Below are positions 26,288 to 34,798 of a stretch of 64,000 nucleotides of DNA, in pieces (within the stretch, counting starts at the first letter, position 1; each line of letters starts with the position of its first letter). The notes beneath the pieces are model-generated. The model was not told the origin of the DNA. It saw nothing but the letters and a program-made list of their open reading frames with translations, and made no database searches. The translations under genes were made by a program, and so were the position numbers. The stretch covers positions 1-64,000 of the forward strand of contig NZ_CABUAN010000006.1 of NCBI RefSeq assembly GCF_902489635.1, read 5' to 3'. This stretch comes from an uncultured Porphyromonas sp. GTDB taxonomy: Bacteria; Bacteroidota; Bacteroidia; Bacteroidales; Porphyromonadaceae.

Positions 26288-27037
26288 TCAGAGGGTTGGG
26301 AAGGTGAGCTCCCGCCCTAGGAGATGTATCTGAGCGGCTCGCAGCGGAGCATAGTCGATCAGTGGCTCGGTATGATGGCGCATCGCGTCGCGACAGTTCA
26401 TAAGTATCTTGCCGAGGAGGTTCTGCCCACGCCACTCGCCGATGGTAGACCATGGCCCCAGTCTCATCTTGTCCTGCTTCCGCTTGATGGAAGCTTTGTT
26501 CATCCCCTGCGCTGTCAGCTCGCGCTTCATCGCTGTAAGGCGCTTTCTCAGCTCAGCATTGCGCATGCCCCACTTGGTGGCGGTGGCACTGGTTGCGTAG
26601 GTGCTGTCCTCGAGGAGCATCGCCTCTGGCGGGAAGGCGAGGAGCAACTTGCGAAAAGCTTCGCTTGTCAAGCACTTCTGCCAGACCAGGTAATGCATCC
26701 ATGGGACATTGAATGAGAGCCAGTCCTCTCGTCGCTCCTGCTCATGCGCCTTGCGGATCTTTTTCTTCGCCTCCCAGCCATCATCACATGCGACGAGCTG
26801 ACGCACGATGGCGGTATGCTCGGGGGTATCTAGCGAAAACATGCCAGCGATGTAGGCGCACTCGCTATTGTGAAAGTGCACCCCCTGCAGGTCAAAGCCA
26901 AAGCCCGCGACCATGTTGCCCAGAGCCAACGACAAGCCACGACGCACGTCACCGCCACGGCGGAAAGCGTAACAGTCGAGCGTGGAGGCATCGTAGACCT
27001 CTTGAGGGGTCAGGGCGGTGAGTGGTTGATCCAGCAT
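26288..27037 (-). CDS. NADAR-like family protein (probable ADP-ribose glycohydrolase fold)
   Basis: 249 residues without signal or membrane segments. Three blocks recall the NADAR/YbiA fold: the N-terminal MVAGFGFDLQGVHFHNSECAY (family pattern around the SEHA/EQA motif, about 43-63), the central EAMLLEDSTYATSATATKWG (about 138-157), and the C-terminal QNLLGKILMNCRDAM (family N-LG-LM-xR). NADAR enzymes cleave N-glycosidic bonds in ADP-ribose compounds, including removing ADP-ribose from guanine, but the substrate here is unknown. It differs from the short standalone form by about 70 extra residues. It is divergent from the YitT-like gene; no DarT-type toxin is adjacent. Confidence 0.6.
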   Translation of the reverse strand: MLDQPLTALTPQEVYDASTLDCYAFRRGGDVRRGLSLALGNMVAGFGFDLQGVHFHNSECAYIAGMFSLDTPEHTAIVRQLVACDDGWEAKKKIRKAHEQERREDWLSFNVPWMHYLVWQKCLTSEAFRKLLLAFPPEAMLLEDSTYATSATATKWGMRNAELRKRLTAMKRELTAQGMNKASIKRKQDKMRLGPWSTIGEWRGQNLLGKILMNCRDAMRHHTEPLIDYAPLRAAQIHLLGRELTFPTL

Positions 27038-27068
27038 AAGACGTCTTCGTTGATAATCTTTTCAAAGG

Positions 27069-27076
27069 CAAAGCTA
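27069..27076 (-). promoter_or_regulatory. -7 box for the NADAR-like gene
   Basis: The minus strand reads TAGCTTTG (exact TAnnTTTG), 31 bp before ATG 27037. It is back to back with the forward promoter at 27108-27137. Confidence 0.6.
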
Positions 27077-27107
27077 CCAATATTTCCCTCAAGGATCGAC
27101 TTCTTTT

Positions 27108-27137
27108 TTGTGTCAGTCTTCTTTTTTGCTACCTTTG
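27108..27137 (+). promoter_or_regulatory. Promoter of the YitT-like gene
   Basis: TTG (27108-27110) and TACCTTTG (27130-27137) are separated by 19 bp, a near-ideal Bacteroidota promoter 57 bp before ATG 27195. Confidence 0.7.
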
Positions 27138-27194
27138 TGTTACTTCTGAGTTTGGCGTCCGAGGGACGTGTCCCCCCTTCGCCAAGTAATAAAC

Positions 27195-28220
27195 ATGTCA
27201 CTCATGACTACTGAAAGACCTTTACGCTATCCCGATCCACGCAAGTCTGCGCGCTTTCTAAAGGATGTCCTCCTCATCTTCGCCGGTGTAGTCATCTACA
27301 CGTTTGGCTGGACAGCCTTCATCCTCTCACAAGACATCACCTCGGGAGGACTGGCGGGACTGACTACGATCATTCAGCTGGCGACGAATATCCCAGCCAG
27401 CATACCTTACAACATCATCAATGTCGGCTTGCTACTCCTCTCGATATGGATCTTGGGGTGGCGCTTCTCGATGAAGACGATCATAGCCGTCCTAATGCTT
27501 ACCGTCACGATCCCAGTGGGACAAGCACTCTTTACCCCCATGGTGGGACAAGGACTAGAGGTGTATCACAACCTGCCCACCTGGCTGACCAGTACACTCC
27601 CTAACTTCGGACCGCTCTTGGCTCCCGACGAGCCATTTGTCGCTCTGATCGTTGGTGCTGGGCTCTGTGGTGCTGGACTGGGTATTGTCTTCTCTGCCAA
27701 TGGTAGCACCGGTGGTACCGACATTATCGTGGCTATCATCAATAAGTACAGCACGCTCTCTCTGGGACGTGCCATGATCTTTATGGATGCGATCATCGTC
27801 ACGACGGGTGCAGTCGTGAGCCACTTCTTCGGGCCTCAGTACAGCTGGGGTACGGCTCTAGGCAAGCTCGCCTTCTCCTTCATCGAGATCACGATCGTAG
27901 GGCAGATGCTGGACTACATCATGGAGGCCAACAAGCAGTCTGTGCAGCTACTCATCGTCAGTACCAAGTACGAGCAGCTCAGCGAGGCTATCACACGTCG
28001 CCTAGGGCATGGATGCACCATACTCCACGGCGAGGGTGGCTATAGTCACCAACAGATGCACGTAGTGCTAGTGACCATCCGCAAGAATCTACGTGGAGGT
28101 CTCTACCAAGTGATCAACTCGGTAGACCCCAACGCCTTTATCTCTGAGTCTACGGTGCATGGCGTATATGGACAGGGCTTTGATTCGATCGAGCGGGTGG
28201 CTGGACGAAAGAAGAAGTAA
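27195..28220 (+). CDS. YitT/DUF161 family membrane protein
   Basis: 341 residues. Five or six transmembrane helices in the first two-thirds contain the family motifs ITSGGLAGLTTIIQL and NGSTGGTDIIVAIINKYS, which mark the two inverted repeats of the YitT_membrane domain. A soluble C-terminal DUF2179 domain (about 250-335: LLIVSTKYEQLSEAI, VHGVYGQGFDSI) follows. Substrate and role are not established in the family. The start at 27195 is chosen over the longer frame because it follows the promoter; ATG 27204 is also possible. The PSP1 gene follows after 41 bp, so they may be cotranscribed. Confidence 0.85.
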   Translation: MSLMTTERPLRYPDPRKSARFLKDVLLIFAGVVIYTFGWTAFILSQDITSGGLAGLTTIIQLATNIPASIPYNIINVGLLLLSIWILGWRFSMKTIIAVLMLTVTIPVGQALFTPMVGQGLEVYHNLPTWLTSTLPNFGPLLAPDEPFVALIVGAGLCGAGLGIVFSANGSTGGTDIIVAIINKYSTLSLGRAMIFMDAIIVTTGAVVSHFFGPQYSWGTALGKLAFSFIEITIVGQMLDYIMEANKQSVQLLIVSTKYEQLSEAITRRLGHGCTILHGEGGYSHQQMHVVLVTIRKNLRGGLYQVINSVDPNAFISESTVHGVYGQGFDSIERVAGRKKK

Positions 28221-28261
28221 TCTTCCCCCCCTCTCCTCCTCTCCCTTTTTGAAATTATTTG

Positions 28262-29566
28262 ATGGAATACAAACCAGACCTACTAGATAAGATAGACTGT
28301 CCGCGATGCAAAGGCGTAGGGTCACGCTGTTGCAAGCTATCGACCTTTGACTGGCTAGCTGATCTGCCTGATGGCGTACAGCAGCAGGAGATCGTCGAGG
28401 TACAGTTCAAGAATACGCGCAAGAACTACTACCGCAACGTGGATCACCTAGACCTCAAGCGAGGTGACTATGTGGTCGTCGAGGCTGACAGCGGAGGCTA
28501 CGATGTCGGCATGGTAGCTCTCACGGGGACGCTCGTCTCTACTAAGATACGGGCCAACCATGACGAGCAGTATGTGGACAATGCAAAGGCGATCTACCGC
28601 AAAGCTCGTCCTGCCGATATGGATCACTATCGCGCGGCTAAGCTACGCGAGCACCCGACGATGATCGAGTCGCGCGAGATAGCCACTTCGCTAGGACTAG
28701 ACATGAAGATCGGTGATGTGGAGTATCAGGCAGACGGGACGCGCGCCATATTCTACTACATAGCGGATCAGCGAGTAGACTTTCGCAAGCTGATACGGCT
28801 CCTGGCGGACGCCTTCCACATACGTGTGGAGATGCGCCAGATAGGGGCTAGACAGGAGGCGGGACGTATCGGAGGTATCGGTCCTTGTGGACGAGCCCTC
28901 TGCTGCGCTACCTGGCTCTCACGCTTTAACTCCGTCAGTACGGCTGCGGCACGCTTTCAGAACTTAGCCCAAAACTCGCTCAAGCTCACCGGTCAGTGCG
29001 GCAAGCTCAAGTGCTGTACCAACTACGAGGTGGATGTCTATATGGAAGCAAAGAAAGCCTTCCCCTCAAGTCGCACACCCCTAGAGACGGAGAGCGGCAC
29101 CTACTACTTTAATAAGTGCGACCTCCTAGCGGGCGAGATCACTTATAGCTTGGCACCTAAGAGTCTCGAAGAGCCTGAGACCATATCCGTAGAGCGGGCT
29201 AAGGAGATCATAGAGATGAACCAGCGTGGCGAGACACCTGAGACGCTCTCTGATCAACAGGAGGCTCCGAAGAAGCCTAAGGACATACTCTTTGACAATG
29301 CGATCAACCGCTTTGACCAGCCGAAGAAGCGTAAGCGTCGCAAGACAAATCGGAGGAGGGATCGTAGCAACGCCGATGCGCCCAGAGCGCAAAGCAACAT
29401 CCCTACGACTGGCAATGGCGAGGAGCCGACCAACGCAGTCGAAGAGGGGCCAGAGAGAGCCGACTCACGCGAGGAAGGCTCCACGCAGCCCAGTCGCAAG
29501 CCGAGACGTAAGCCTCAGGCGGGTGGTCGTCGTCGCCGTCCACGCACGAAGCCTCAGGAGGAGTAA
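28262..29566 (+). CDS. PSP1 domain protein (RicT/YaaT-like)
   Basis: 434 residues. The PSP1 C-terminal domain (about 40-290) includes GRIGGIGPCGRALCCATWL and GQCGKLKCCTNYE, Cys-rich blocks of the RicT/YaaT family. In Bacillus, RicT with two partners supports RNA processing by RNase Y and carries iron-sulfur clusters. An extra N-terminal Cys group (CPRCKGVGSRCC) could bind metal. Residues about 340-434 are a low-complexity, highly basic, Pro/Arg-rich tail that may bind nucleic acid. Followed after 27 bp by gldH, a conserved neighbour in Bacteroidota. Confidence 0.88.
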   Translation: MEYKPDLLDKIDCPRCKGVGSRCCKLSTFDWLADLPDGVQQQEIVEVQFKNTRKNYYRNVDHLDLKRGDYVVVEADSGGYDVGMVALTGTLVSTKIRANHDEQYVDNAKAIYRKARPADMDHYRAAKLREHPTMIESREIATSLGLDMKIGDVEYQADGTRAIFYYIADQRVDFRKLIRLLADAFHIRVEMRQIGARQEAGRIGGIGPCGRALCCATWLSRFNSVSTAAARFQNLAQNSLKLTGQCGKLKCCTNYEVDVYMEAKKAFPSSRTPLETESGTYYFNKCDLLAGEITYSLAPKSLEEPETISVERAKEIIEMNQRGETPETLSDQQEAPKKPKDILFDNAINRFDQPKKRKRRKTNRRRDRSNADAPRAQSNIPTTGNGEEPTNAVEEGPERADSREEGSTQPSRKPRRKPQAGGRRRRPRTKPQEE

Positions 29567-29593
29567 TCCACCACGACTAGATCTGTTGTAGCT

Positions 29594-30082
29594 ATGAGCA
29601 GAGCCTGCAAAGGGTGCATCCTAGGGGGGCTAGTTTTGCTAGCCGTCCTGACGCTTGGCTCTTGCCACTATGCAGCTTATCAGGAGCAGATGCAGACTGC
29701 GGAGCTACCACAAGCTGTCTGGACTGCAGAGCATCGAGTCACCTTCGACAGCTTCGTCGAGCAGTCGCGGACGCCCCACACGCTCTACCTCTACGTGCGG
29801 TACAACAGCCGCTACGCATACACCGCTCTACCGCTCACCATCGAGCTTCGCTCCACTCTAGGGTGGCGTGCTACGACCTCCGTGACACTACCCCTCGCCG
29901 AGGAGCCAGGCGTATGGACTGGTGAGGGCTATGCGCTACGTCAGCAACTCTATAAGGTCAACACCTCACTGACCCCTCCTCACCCAGGACTCTACACCAT
30001 CGAGCTAAGGCAAGCGGCGGGGCAGGCAACGCTAGCGGGCATCGAGACGATCGGCGTCGCTTGGATCGCTGCAGGGCAATAG
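29594..30082 (+). CDS. gldH: Gliding motility lipoprotein GldH
   Basis: 162 residues. The lipoprotein signal peptide ends at LTLGSC (Cys 24). The mature part matches GldH: the VWTAEHRVTF strand, LYLYVRYNSRYAYTALPL, and GLYTIELRQAAG. GldH is tied to gliding and type IX secretion in Bacteroidota; non-gliding Porphyromonas keep it with the secretion apparatus. It follows the PSP1 gene in the conserved order and ends at the hairpin at 30105-30151. Confidence 0.85.
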   Translation: MSRACKGCILGGLVLLAVLTLGSCHYAAYQEQMQTAELPQAVWTAEHRVTFDSFVEQSRTPHTLYLYVRYNSRYAYTALPLTIELRSTLGWRATTSVTLPLAEEPGVWTGEGYALRQQLYKVNTSLTPPHPGLYTIELRQAAGQATLAGIETIGVAWIAAGQ

Positions 30083-30104
30083 CTTCGCACAAATACAAAT
30101 AGAG

Positions 30105-30151
30105 CAGTCCCGCAGGGAGCACTACATCGCTGTAGACTCCTTGCGGGACTG
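30105..30151. terminator. Bidirectional terminator hairpin, copy of a dispersed repeat
   Basis: CAGTCCCGCAGGGAG (30105-30119) pairs with CTCCTTGCGGGACTG (30137-30151) over 15 bp with one G-T; an inner TACA/TGTA extends the stem. TTTT follows at 30156 on the plus strand. It lies between convergent gldH and the T9SS cargo gene. The same hairpin appears inverted at 21356-21398. Confidence 0.75.
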
Positions 30152-30174
30152 ATCCGTTTTATCAGATACGTCTT

Positions 30175-31773
30175 CTAGCGGACGAATCGTATGGTGCTAA
30201 CGCCACGCTCCGTGACAACCTGGCCGATGTAGAGGCCCTGTGCTAGGTCTGTCAGGGAGAGCCTTGAGACAGCTGCCAGCGTGTAGCTGTCTAGCAGTCT
30301 ACCGGCCGTGTCATACAGGTAGAGCGTACCCGTAGCAGGCTCTGAGAAGAGGAGTGCATCGCCCTGCCAGAGGATGGAGAGTCCATTAGGCTGCAACTCT
30401 ACAGGATCAACCCCTAGAGGAATAGCCAGCGGGCTCTTGTCGAAGCGGAGGTATGCGTTACGACGATAGGTAGTTCTATCCATATTGACAGCGCAGGAGG
30501 TCATCGTCTTACCGTCTCCAGAGAAGTGTACTACACCTATGTCCGTCTTCTCCACAGGCTCTGCATCATCTGAAGGCTTATAGCTGTAGGTGAAGAACTC
30601 CGATAGGTCTCTGCCCGTCTGTTCCTTAATATAGTCTAGTAGAGGGTACTTCTTGCCATCTGGATAGATGACGTGCGAAGCGAGTCCTCGCGTTATCTCG
30701 GAGCCATCAGGAGTGCAGAGCCAACCACCATCCTGAGTCCGTCCTAAGCCTCCCATACCATAAGCCTCCGGGATGCTGAGATACTCGACAGTACCCGTGT
30801 TAACATTGAGCGCACCAGGATAGGAGACCGTAGTCATATCGTCGCCTTCGCCTTGTATCTCTTGGATGGATATCATCCAGTACCCACTAGCAGTGGCCAT
30901 CTCCTGCCAAGTTAAATCTGTATAGTGACCCGAGAGGACAGCATCGCGCTTTTTCGTCCATTCGTCATAGGCTTTATTGTACGCATCCCTCTGTTGTTCC
31001 CATAGTTCGGTCTCAGTGTCATAATCGGCCGTTACATAGTCACTCCACTTAGGCATCGGACCAGGCAGGGGCACATCTAGATTGTAGAGGAAAGAGTCAC
31101 AAGGCGTAGAGCAGGTGTAGGTTCCATCGCTACCCATCTCCCAGAAGAGAGGTCTGTCGTCACCCGAATAGGTGTTTTGTCGACCTAGGATCTTCTTGCC
31201 GTCAGGCGAGCAGAAGAAAGCCTGCGTATAGTTTGGCTTATCTCCGAAATAGTCTGTCTTGAGCGTGGGTAGCAAATGGAGAGTCCAAGAGCCGTCCTCA
31301 GCACGTGTGCCATACATCGGCATGGTCATGCTCTCCTGAGAATAGGTCGGATCCATGAGAAATCCGACGAGATGCTGTCCGTCAGAGCTCAGGTAGGCAG
31401 GAACCACTTGTGGCCAAGCCTCTTCAGGAGACTCCAACGCATGAAGGGTCTTTTGCTCCATATTGCACACGACGACGCCCTCTTCGCTTTTGGCCATGTA
31501 GAGCAGGCCATCGTCTGTAATAGCGTAGATACGGCTTGATGCGGGAAAGGTCAAGGTCTTATCTTGCTGCGTGTCGTAGCAAAAAGCCTCGCCACTCGGA
31601 TTGCCACCATAAATGTATCGTCCATTAGGACTCATACCGTAGATGGAGTAGTTACATGCCTCAGCCGGTAGTGCCTTCGGCTCTTGCGCGATCTTACATC
31701 CTGTCTGCTGAGCAGTCAGTGCGTAGCTCAGAGCAAGGAGTAGGAGTAATGAAGATAGTAGTTTTCTTGTCAT
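30175..31773 (-). CDS. T9SS cargo protein, beta-propeller-like
   Basis: 532 residues. A signal peptide (about 1-21, ALTAQ) is followed by repeated short blocks of the type YSIYGMSPNGRYIYGG, AITDDGLLYMA, AYLSSDGQHLVGF and FFCSPDGKKILGR (about 40-220), the SPDG-type blades of a beta-propeller. An insert (about 245-310) is rich in Trp, Asp and Tyr. The C-terminal 75 residues (NGLSILWQGDALLF ... LAQGLYIGQVVTERG) form a T9SS sorting domain. No catalytic motif recognised. Single gene with its own -7 box at 31807-31814. Confidence 0.8.
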   Translation of the reverse strand: MTRKLLSSLLLLLALSYALTAQQTGCKIAQEPKALPAEACNYSIYGMSPNGRYIYGGNPSGEAFCYDTQQDKTLTFPASSRIYAITDDGLLYMAKSEEGVVVCNMEQKTLHALESPEEAWPQVVPAYLSSDGQHLVGFLMDPTYSQESMTMPMYGTRAEDGSWTLHLLPTLKTDYFGDKPNYTQAFFCSPDGKKILGRQNTYSGDDRPLFWEMGSDGTYTCSTPCDSFLYNLDVPLPGPMPKWSDYVTADYDTETELWEQQRDAYNKAYDEWTKKRDAVLSGHYTDLTWQEMATASGYWMISIQEIQGEGDDMTTVSYPGALNVNTGTVEYLSIPEAYGMGGLGRTQDGGWLCTPDGSEITRGLASHVIYPDGKKYPLLDYIKEQTGRDLSEFFTYSYKPSDDAEPVEKTDIGVVHFSGDGKTMTSCAVNMDRTTYRRNAYLRFDKSPLAIPLGVDPVELQPNGLSILWQGDALLFSEPATGTLYLYDTAGRLLDSYTLAAVSRLSLTDLAQGLYIGQVVTERGVSTIRFVR

Positions 31774-31806
31774 ATCGTTTGAAACATTTAAGGGTTATAG
31801 TTGCCA

Positions 31807-31814
31807 CAAAGCTA
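31807..31814 (-). promoter_or_regulatory. -7 box for the T9SS cargo gene at 30175
   Basis: The minus strand reads TAGCTTTG, an exact match 33 bp before ATG 31773. It lies just outside repeat element B. Confidence 0.6.
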
Positions 31815-31837
31815 ACATTCTTTTTCGAGAAAAGCAA

Positions 31838-31998
31838 GCCCCCACGTGGGAGTTTTCCAATATCCAGGTGGAAAATGAAAAATTCTTCGGAGGAATGAAA
31901 TGAAACTTCGGAAGAACCAAATGAAACTTCGGAGGAATCAAATGAAACTTCGGAAGAATTTTTTCTTTCCCACGTGGGGATTTGAAAATTTCCACGTG
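31838..31998. repeat. CCACGTGG / 21-bp tandem element, copy B (inverted)
   Basis: Terminal CCACGTGG octamers (near 31842 and 31992, plus 31970) and a degenerate CCAGGTGG flank four units of the 21-bp repeat, here in reverse orientation (core ATGAAACTTCGGAAGAA). The unit count differs from copies A (three) and C (two). Confidence 0.8.
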
Positions 31999-32092
31999 GC
32001 TATCGTGCTGAAGGGGGTAATCGTAAGACATCCTCTCTGAATTGGTCGGATTATCGGTCGGACGTAACCCTCGCTATATAGCTAGAAATAGT

Positions 32093-32100
32093 TACCTTTG
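32093..32100 (+). promoter_or_regulatory. -7 box for the PCMD lipoprotein gene
   Basis: TACCTTTG, exact, 29 bp before ATG 32130; no -33 TTG seen. Confidence 0.6.
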
Positions 32101-32129
32101 CCCTATCCTAGTGTAAAATATAGTACGGC

Positions 32130-33110
32130 ATGAAACGAATCTCTTGGACTCTCGGCATCCTGCTCACGCTCGCCCTCCTCATTGCGACAGGTTGTAGTGG
32201 CGAAGACCCTATCAAGGCTAAGCGTATCGCTATCGAAAACGGCACCTACAAGCCAAAGCCCAAACCTGAGCCAGAGCCTAACCCGAATCCGAATCCTAAT
32301 CCTAACCCCGATCCTAATCCTAATCCCGATCCTAATCCTGACGATAAGATCGAGCTGCAGGATGTTACCTTCACCTTTGACGAGTGGGTCAAGCCAGAGG
32401 GCTCTTACCAGCTACCCGTAGAGAAGAGCCTCTCGAAGCTACTCGCGGGCGACCCCTACTGGATTTCTGCAAGCAATGTGGGTGCTGTCAAGGCTCTCTT
32501 AAGCAATTACCCCGTACTGCCCCTCTCTAAAGGACGGACAGGACAGGCTCTAGAGTTGACAACCATCAAGGCACGTCCCATGTTTGGTAAGGGCATCATC
32601 GCCGGAGCTCTCTACTGCGGATCACTGGATGAGGATATTATGACCTCCAAGCCTCTAGAATCTACGAAGTTTGGTCAGCCCGTCTTTGCCATACCTATCT
32701 CTATCAAAGGTTACTATCAGTGGCTCCCAGGCAAAGAGCTTGTCGATGGGACGAAGAGAAACAGTGTAATCAAAGGACAGGACGAGGCTACGATCGCCTG
32801 CGTCTTTTACGACATCACGCAAGACGATAGCTACCTCAATGGTAAGACGCTCTACACCGATCCACGTATCCTAGCAAAGGTGCAGCTACACCCCCAGCCT
32901 ACTCAGGAGGGTGCATGGACACCTTTTGAGGGCAAGCTGGAGATCGTCAATGAGGCGGCTTACAAGCAGATAGACCTTCAGAAGGGCAAGTACCGCATGG
33001 CACTTATCTTCTCGTCTAGTGCTCGTGGCGACCAGTTCATCGGAGCTATCGGCAGTCGCCTGCGCATTGACGACTTTACAGTGACACTAGGCATACCCAC
33101 CAAGAAGTAA
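32130..33110 (+). CDS. PCMD-domain lipoprotein with Pro-Asn-Pro repeat linker
   Basis: 326 residues. The lipoprotein signal peptide ends LLIATGC (Cys 22). Next is a striking linker (about 45-70) of alternating PEP, NPNP and DPNP units that probably spans the surface layer. The remainder matches the putative carbohydrate metabolism domain (PCMD): FDEWVKPEGSYQ, PYWISASNVGAV, GKGIIAGALYCGSLD and YYQWLPGKE. PCMD proteins are beta-sandwich surface lipoproteins of unsettled function. It is 12 bp upstream of a beta-barrel gene, a recurrent pairing in Bacteroidota. Confidence 0.8.
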   Translation: MKRISWTLGILLTLALLIATGCSGEDPIKAKRIAIENGTYKPKPKPEPEPNPNPNPNPNPDPNPNPDPNPDDKIELQDVTFTFDEWVKPEGSYQLPVEKSLSKLLAGDPYWISASNVGAVKALLSNYPVLPLSKGRTGQALELTTIKARPMFGKGIIAGALYCGSLDEDIMTSKPLESTKFGQPVFAIPISIKGYYQWLPGKELVDGTKRNSVIKGQDEATIACVFYDITQDDSYLNGKTLYTDPRILAKVQLHPQPTQEGAWTPFEGKLEIVNEAAYKQIDLQKGKYRMALIFSSSARGDQFIGAIGSRLRIDDFTVTLGIPTKK

Positions 33111-33122
33111 TCCGCTACAGAT

Positions 33123-33881
33123 ATGACTACACGGCAACTACACACAGGGATAGTTACCCTCCTGCTGGCACTCCTTACGACACCGCTCTTGAGAGCACAA
33201 GCTCCTGATGGCGGCAAGGATGACCTAGAGTTTGGTATCAAGGCTGGTCTCAATGTAGGAGCTACCACCCCCCTACCCAAGCCGAAGGCGATCGACAAGA
33301 TCTACACCTGGAATCCCCACATGAACATCGCCCTCAAGGGATGGCTCTCCTACCACCTCCCCGACACCAAAGGGTGGCACCTAGACACAGGTCTAGAGAT
33401 GGAGCGCAAGGGAATGTACGTCTGCACACACGCCACCGATATGCGTATCAACATTGGGGACGGACAGGAAGCTGCGTGGGGACTCTTTACGGGCAATAAC
33501 AGCACCGAGTTCATCAACTACTACCTCACGCTCCCGATGCTGGTCGCCTACCATACGAACAACGATAAGTTTCGTGTGCAGGTAGGCTTCTACCTCTCCT
33601 ACCTGATGCAGCAGAGCTTTAAGGTGACTCTGGATGGAGACGGCACGCTCAATGGTGATCCCATCTCTCCGGACCACCTCGTCGACTACGACCTGTCAGA
33701 TCACTTTAACAAGCTAGACATGGGCGTCAGAGTAGGCTTCGACTACTTCTTCCATCAGCGCCTCGGCGTGACTGCACAACTCAACATGAGCTTCGAGCCA
33801 GCCCTCAACAGGAGCTTTACGATGATGCCCTTCCCGCTCTACAACATCTACGCCTTTGCGGGCTTCGCTTACCGCATCTAA
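33123..33881 (+). CDS. Outer membrane beta-barrel protein (PorT-like)
   Basis: 252 residues. The signal peptide ends near LLRAQA (about 25). The mature protein begins LEFGIKAGLNVGA, typical of OMP_b-brl_2/PorT-family barrels, and continues with alternating strands such as YLTLPMLVAYHTNN and FRVQVGFYLSYLMQQ; it ends FAGFAYRI. Cotranscribed with the PCMD lipoprotein, so the pair may form an outer membrane complex. PorT itself is a T9SS part, but this looks like a generic family member. Confidence 0.75.
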   Translation: MTTRQLHTGIVTLLLALLTTPLLRAQAPDGGKDDLEFGIKAGLNVGATTPLPKPKAIDKIYTWNPHMNIALKGWLSYHLPDTKGWHLDTGLEMERKGMYVCTHATDMRINIGDGQEAAWGLFTGNNSTEFINYYLTLPMLVAYHTNNDKFRVQVGFYLSYLMQQSFKVTLDGDGTLNGDPISPDHLVDYDLSDHFNKLDMGVRVGFDYFFHQRLGVTAQLNMSFEPALNRSFTMMPFPLYNIYAFAGFAYRI

Positions 33882-33959
33882 GTAGAGCTGAGAGAGCGAG
33901 CTCTGTTATCCCAGACAGCGCAGAGAGCTGATACATGATACCTGAAGAGAGTTTTTTAC

Positions 33960-33967
33960 TACCTTTG
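33960..33967 (+). promoter_or_regulatory. -7 box for the mannosyltransferase-pyrC pair
   Basis: TACCTTTG, exact, 74 bp before ATG 34042. Confidence 0.6.
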
Positions 33968-34041
33968 TAGTGCTGTGGCAGGGGGGCATCTAGTCGCGCT
34001 CCCTACCCTGCGCATGACCACTCACAGATACCCTTCACGCT

Positions 34042-34797
34042 ATGCACGCTAGCCTTGTCATCATACCCACCTACAACGAGCGCGAGAATGTCGCCGAGAT
34101 GATTCGAGCCGTCTTGGCACTGCCCGAAGCCTTCGACCTGCTGATCCTGGATGACAATTCGCCTGACGGAACCGCTGAGATCGTGCGTACGCTACAGCAG
34201 GAGCCGGGCTACACAGACCGCCTGCACCTCATCGTGCGACCCGGCAAGATGGGACTAGGCACAGCTTATCTCACAGGCTTCGAGTGGGCACTGGAGCACG
34301 GGTACGACTACATCTTCGAGATGGACTGCGACTTTAGCCATCCGCTCTCGGCACTGCCGCACCTCCTACGCGCCGTCTCGGAGGAGGGCTACGATGTAGC
34401 GGTGGGCTCTCGATACGTGCGGGGTGGCGGGGTCAAGGATTGGCCTCTCGGACGCATCCTTATGAGCTATCTCGCATCGGTCTACGTGCGCATCATCACC
34501 TGGCTACCAGTACGAGACACGACGGCTGGCTTCGTCTGCTACAGGCGTGAGGTGCTAGAGACGATGAGACTAGACGAGGTGCACTTCAAGGGCTACGCCT
34601 TCCAGATCGAGATGAAGTACACGGCGCACTGTCTGGGCTTCAAGATCAAGGAGGTACCCATCACCTTTGTCAATCGTAAGCTCGGGAGCTCGAAGATGAA
34701 TGGCTCGATCTTTGGCGAAGCCTTCACGGGAGTCCTCAAGCTACGCTACTGGCAGCTCTTCAAGGGCTTCCCCAAGCGTCGTAATCCAGCTAAGTAA
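34042..34797 (+). CDS. Polyprenol monophosphomannose synthase (DPM1-like)
   Basis: 251-residue soluble GT2 enzyme. VIIPTYNERENV (6-17), LILDDNSPDGTA and EMDCDFSHP (metal-binding DxD variant) define the GT-A core; GSRYVRGG, DTTAGFVCYRR and VPITFVNRKLGSSKM are hallmarks of DPM1-type enzymes that move a hexose from GDP- or UDP-sugar to polyprenol phosphate. No transmembrane tail. It sits one base ahead of pyrC, an arrangement shared by other Bacteroidota, so the pair is cotranscribed from the promoter at 33960. Confidence 0.9.
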   Translation: MHASLVIIPTYNERENVAEMIRAVLALPEAFDLLILDDNSPDGTAEIVRTLQQEPGYTDRLHLIVRPGKMGLGTAYLTGFEWALEHGYDYIFEMDCDFSHPLSALPHLLRAVSEEGYDVAVGSRYVRGGGVKDWPLGRILMSYLASVYVRIITWLPVRDTTAGFVCYRREVLETMRLDEVHFKGYAFQIEMKYTAHCLGFKIKEVPITFVNRKLGSSKMNGSIFGEAFTGVLKLRYWQLFKGFPKRRNPAK

Positions 34798-34798
34798 T

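Noticed and set aside
34700..34798. Extended N terminus of dihydroorotase
   Set aside because: It lies within the mannosyltransferase gene in another frame; the family start matches the ATG at 34799.
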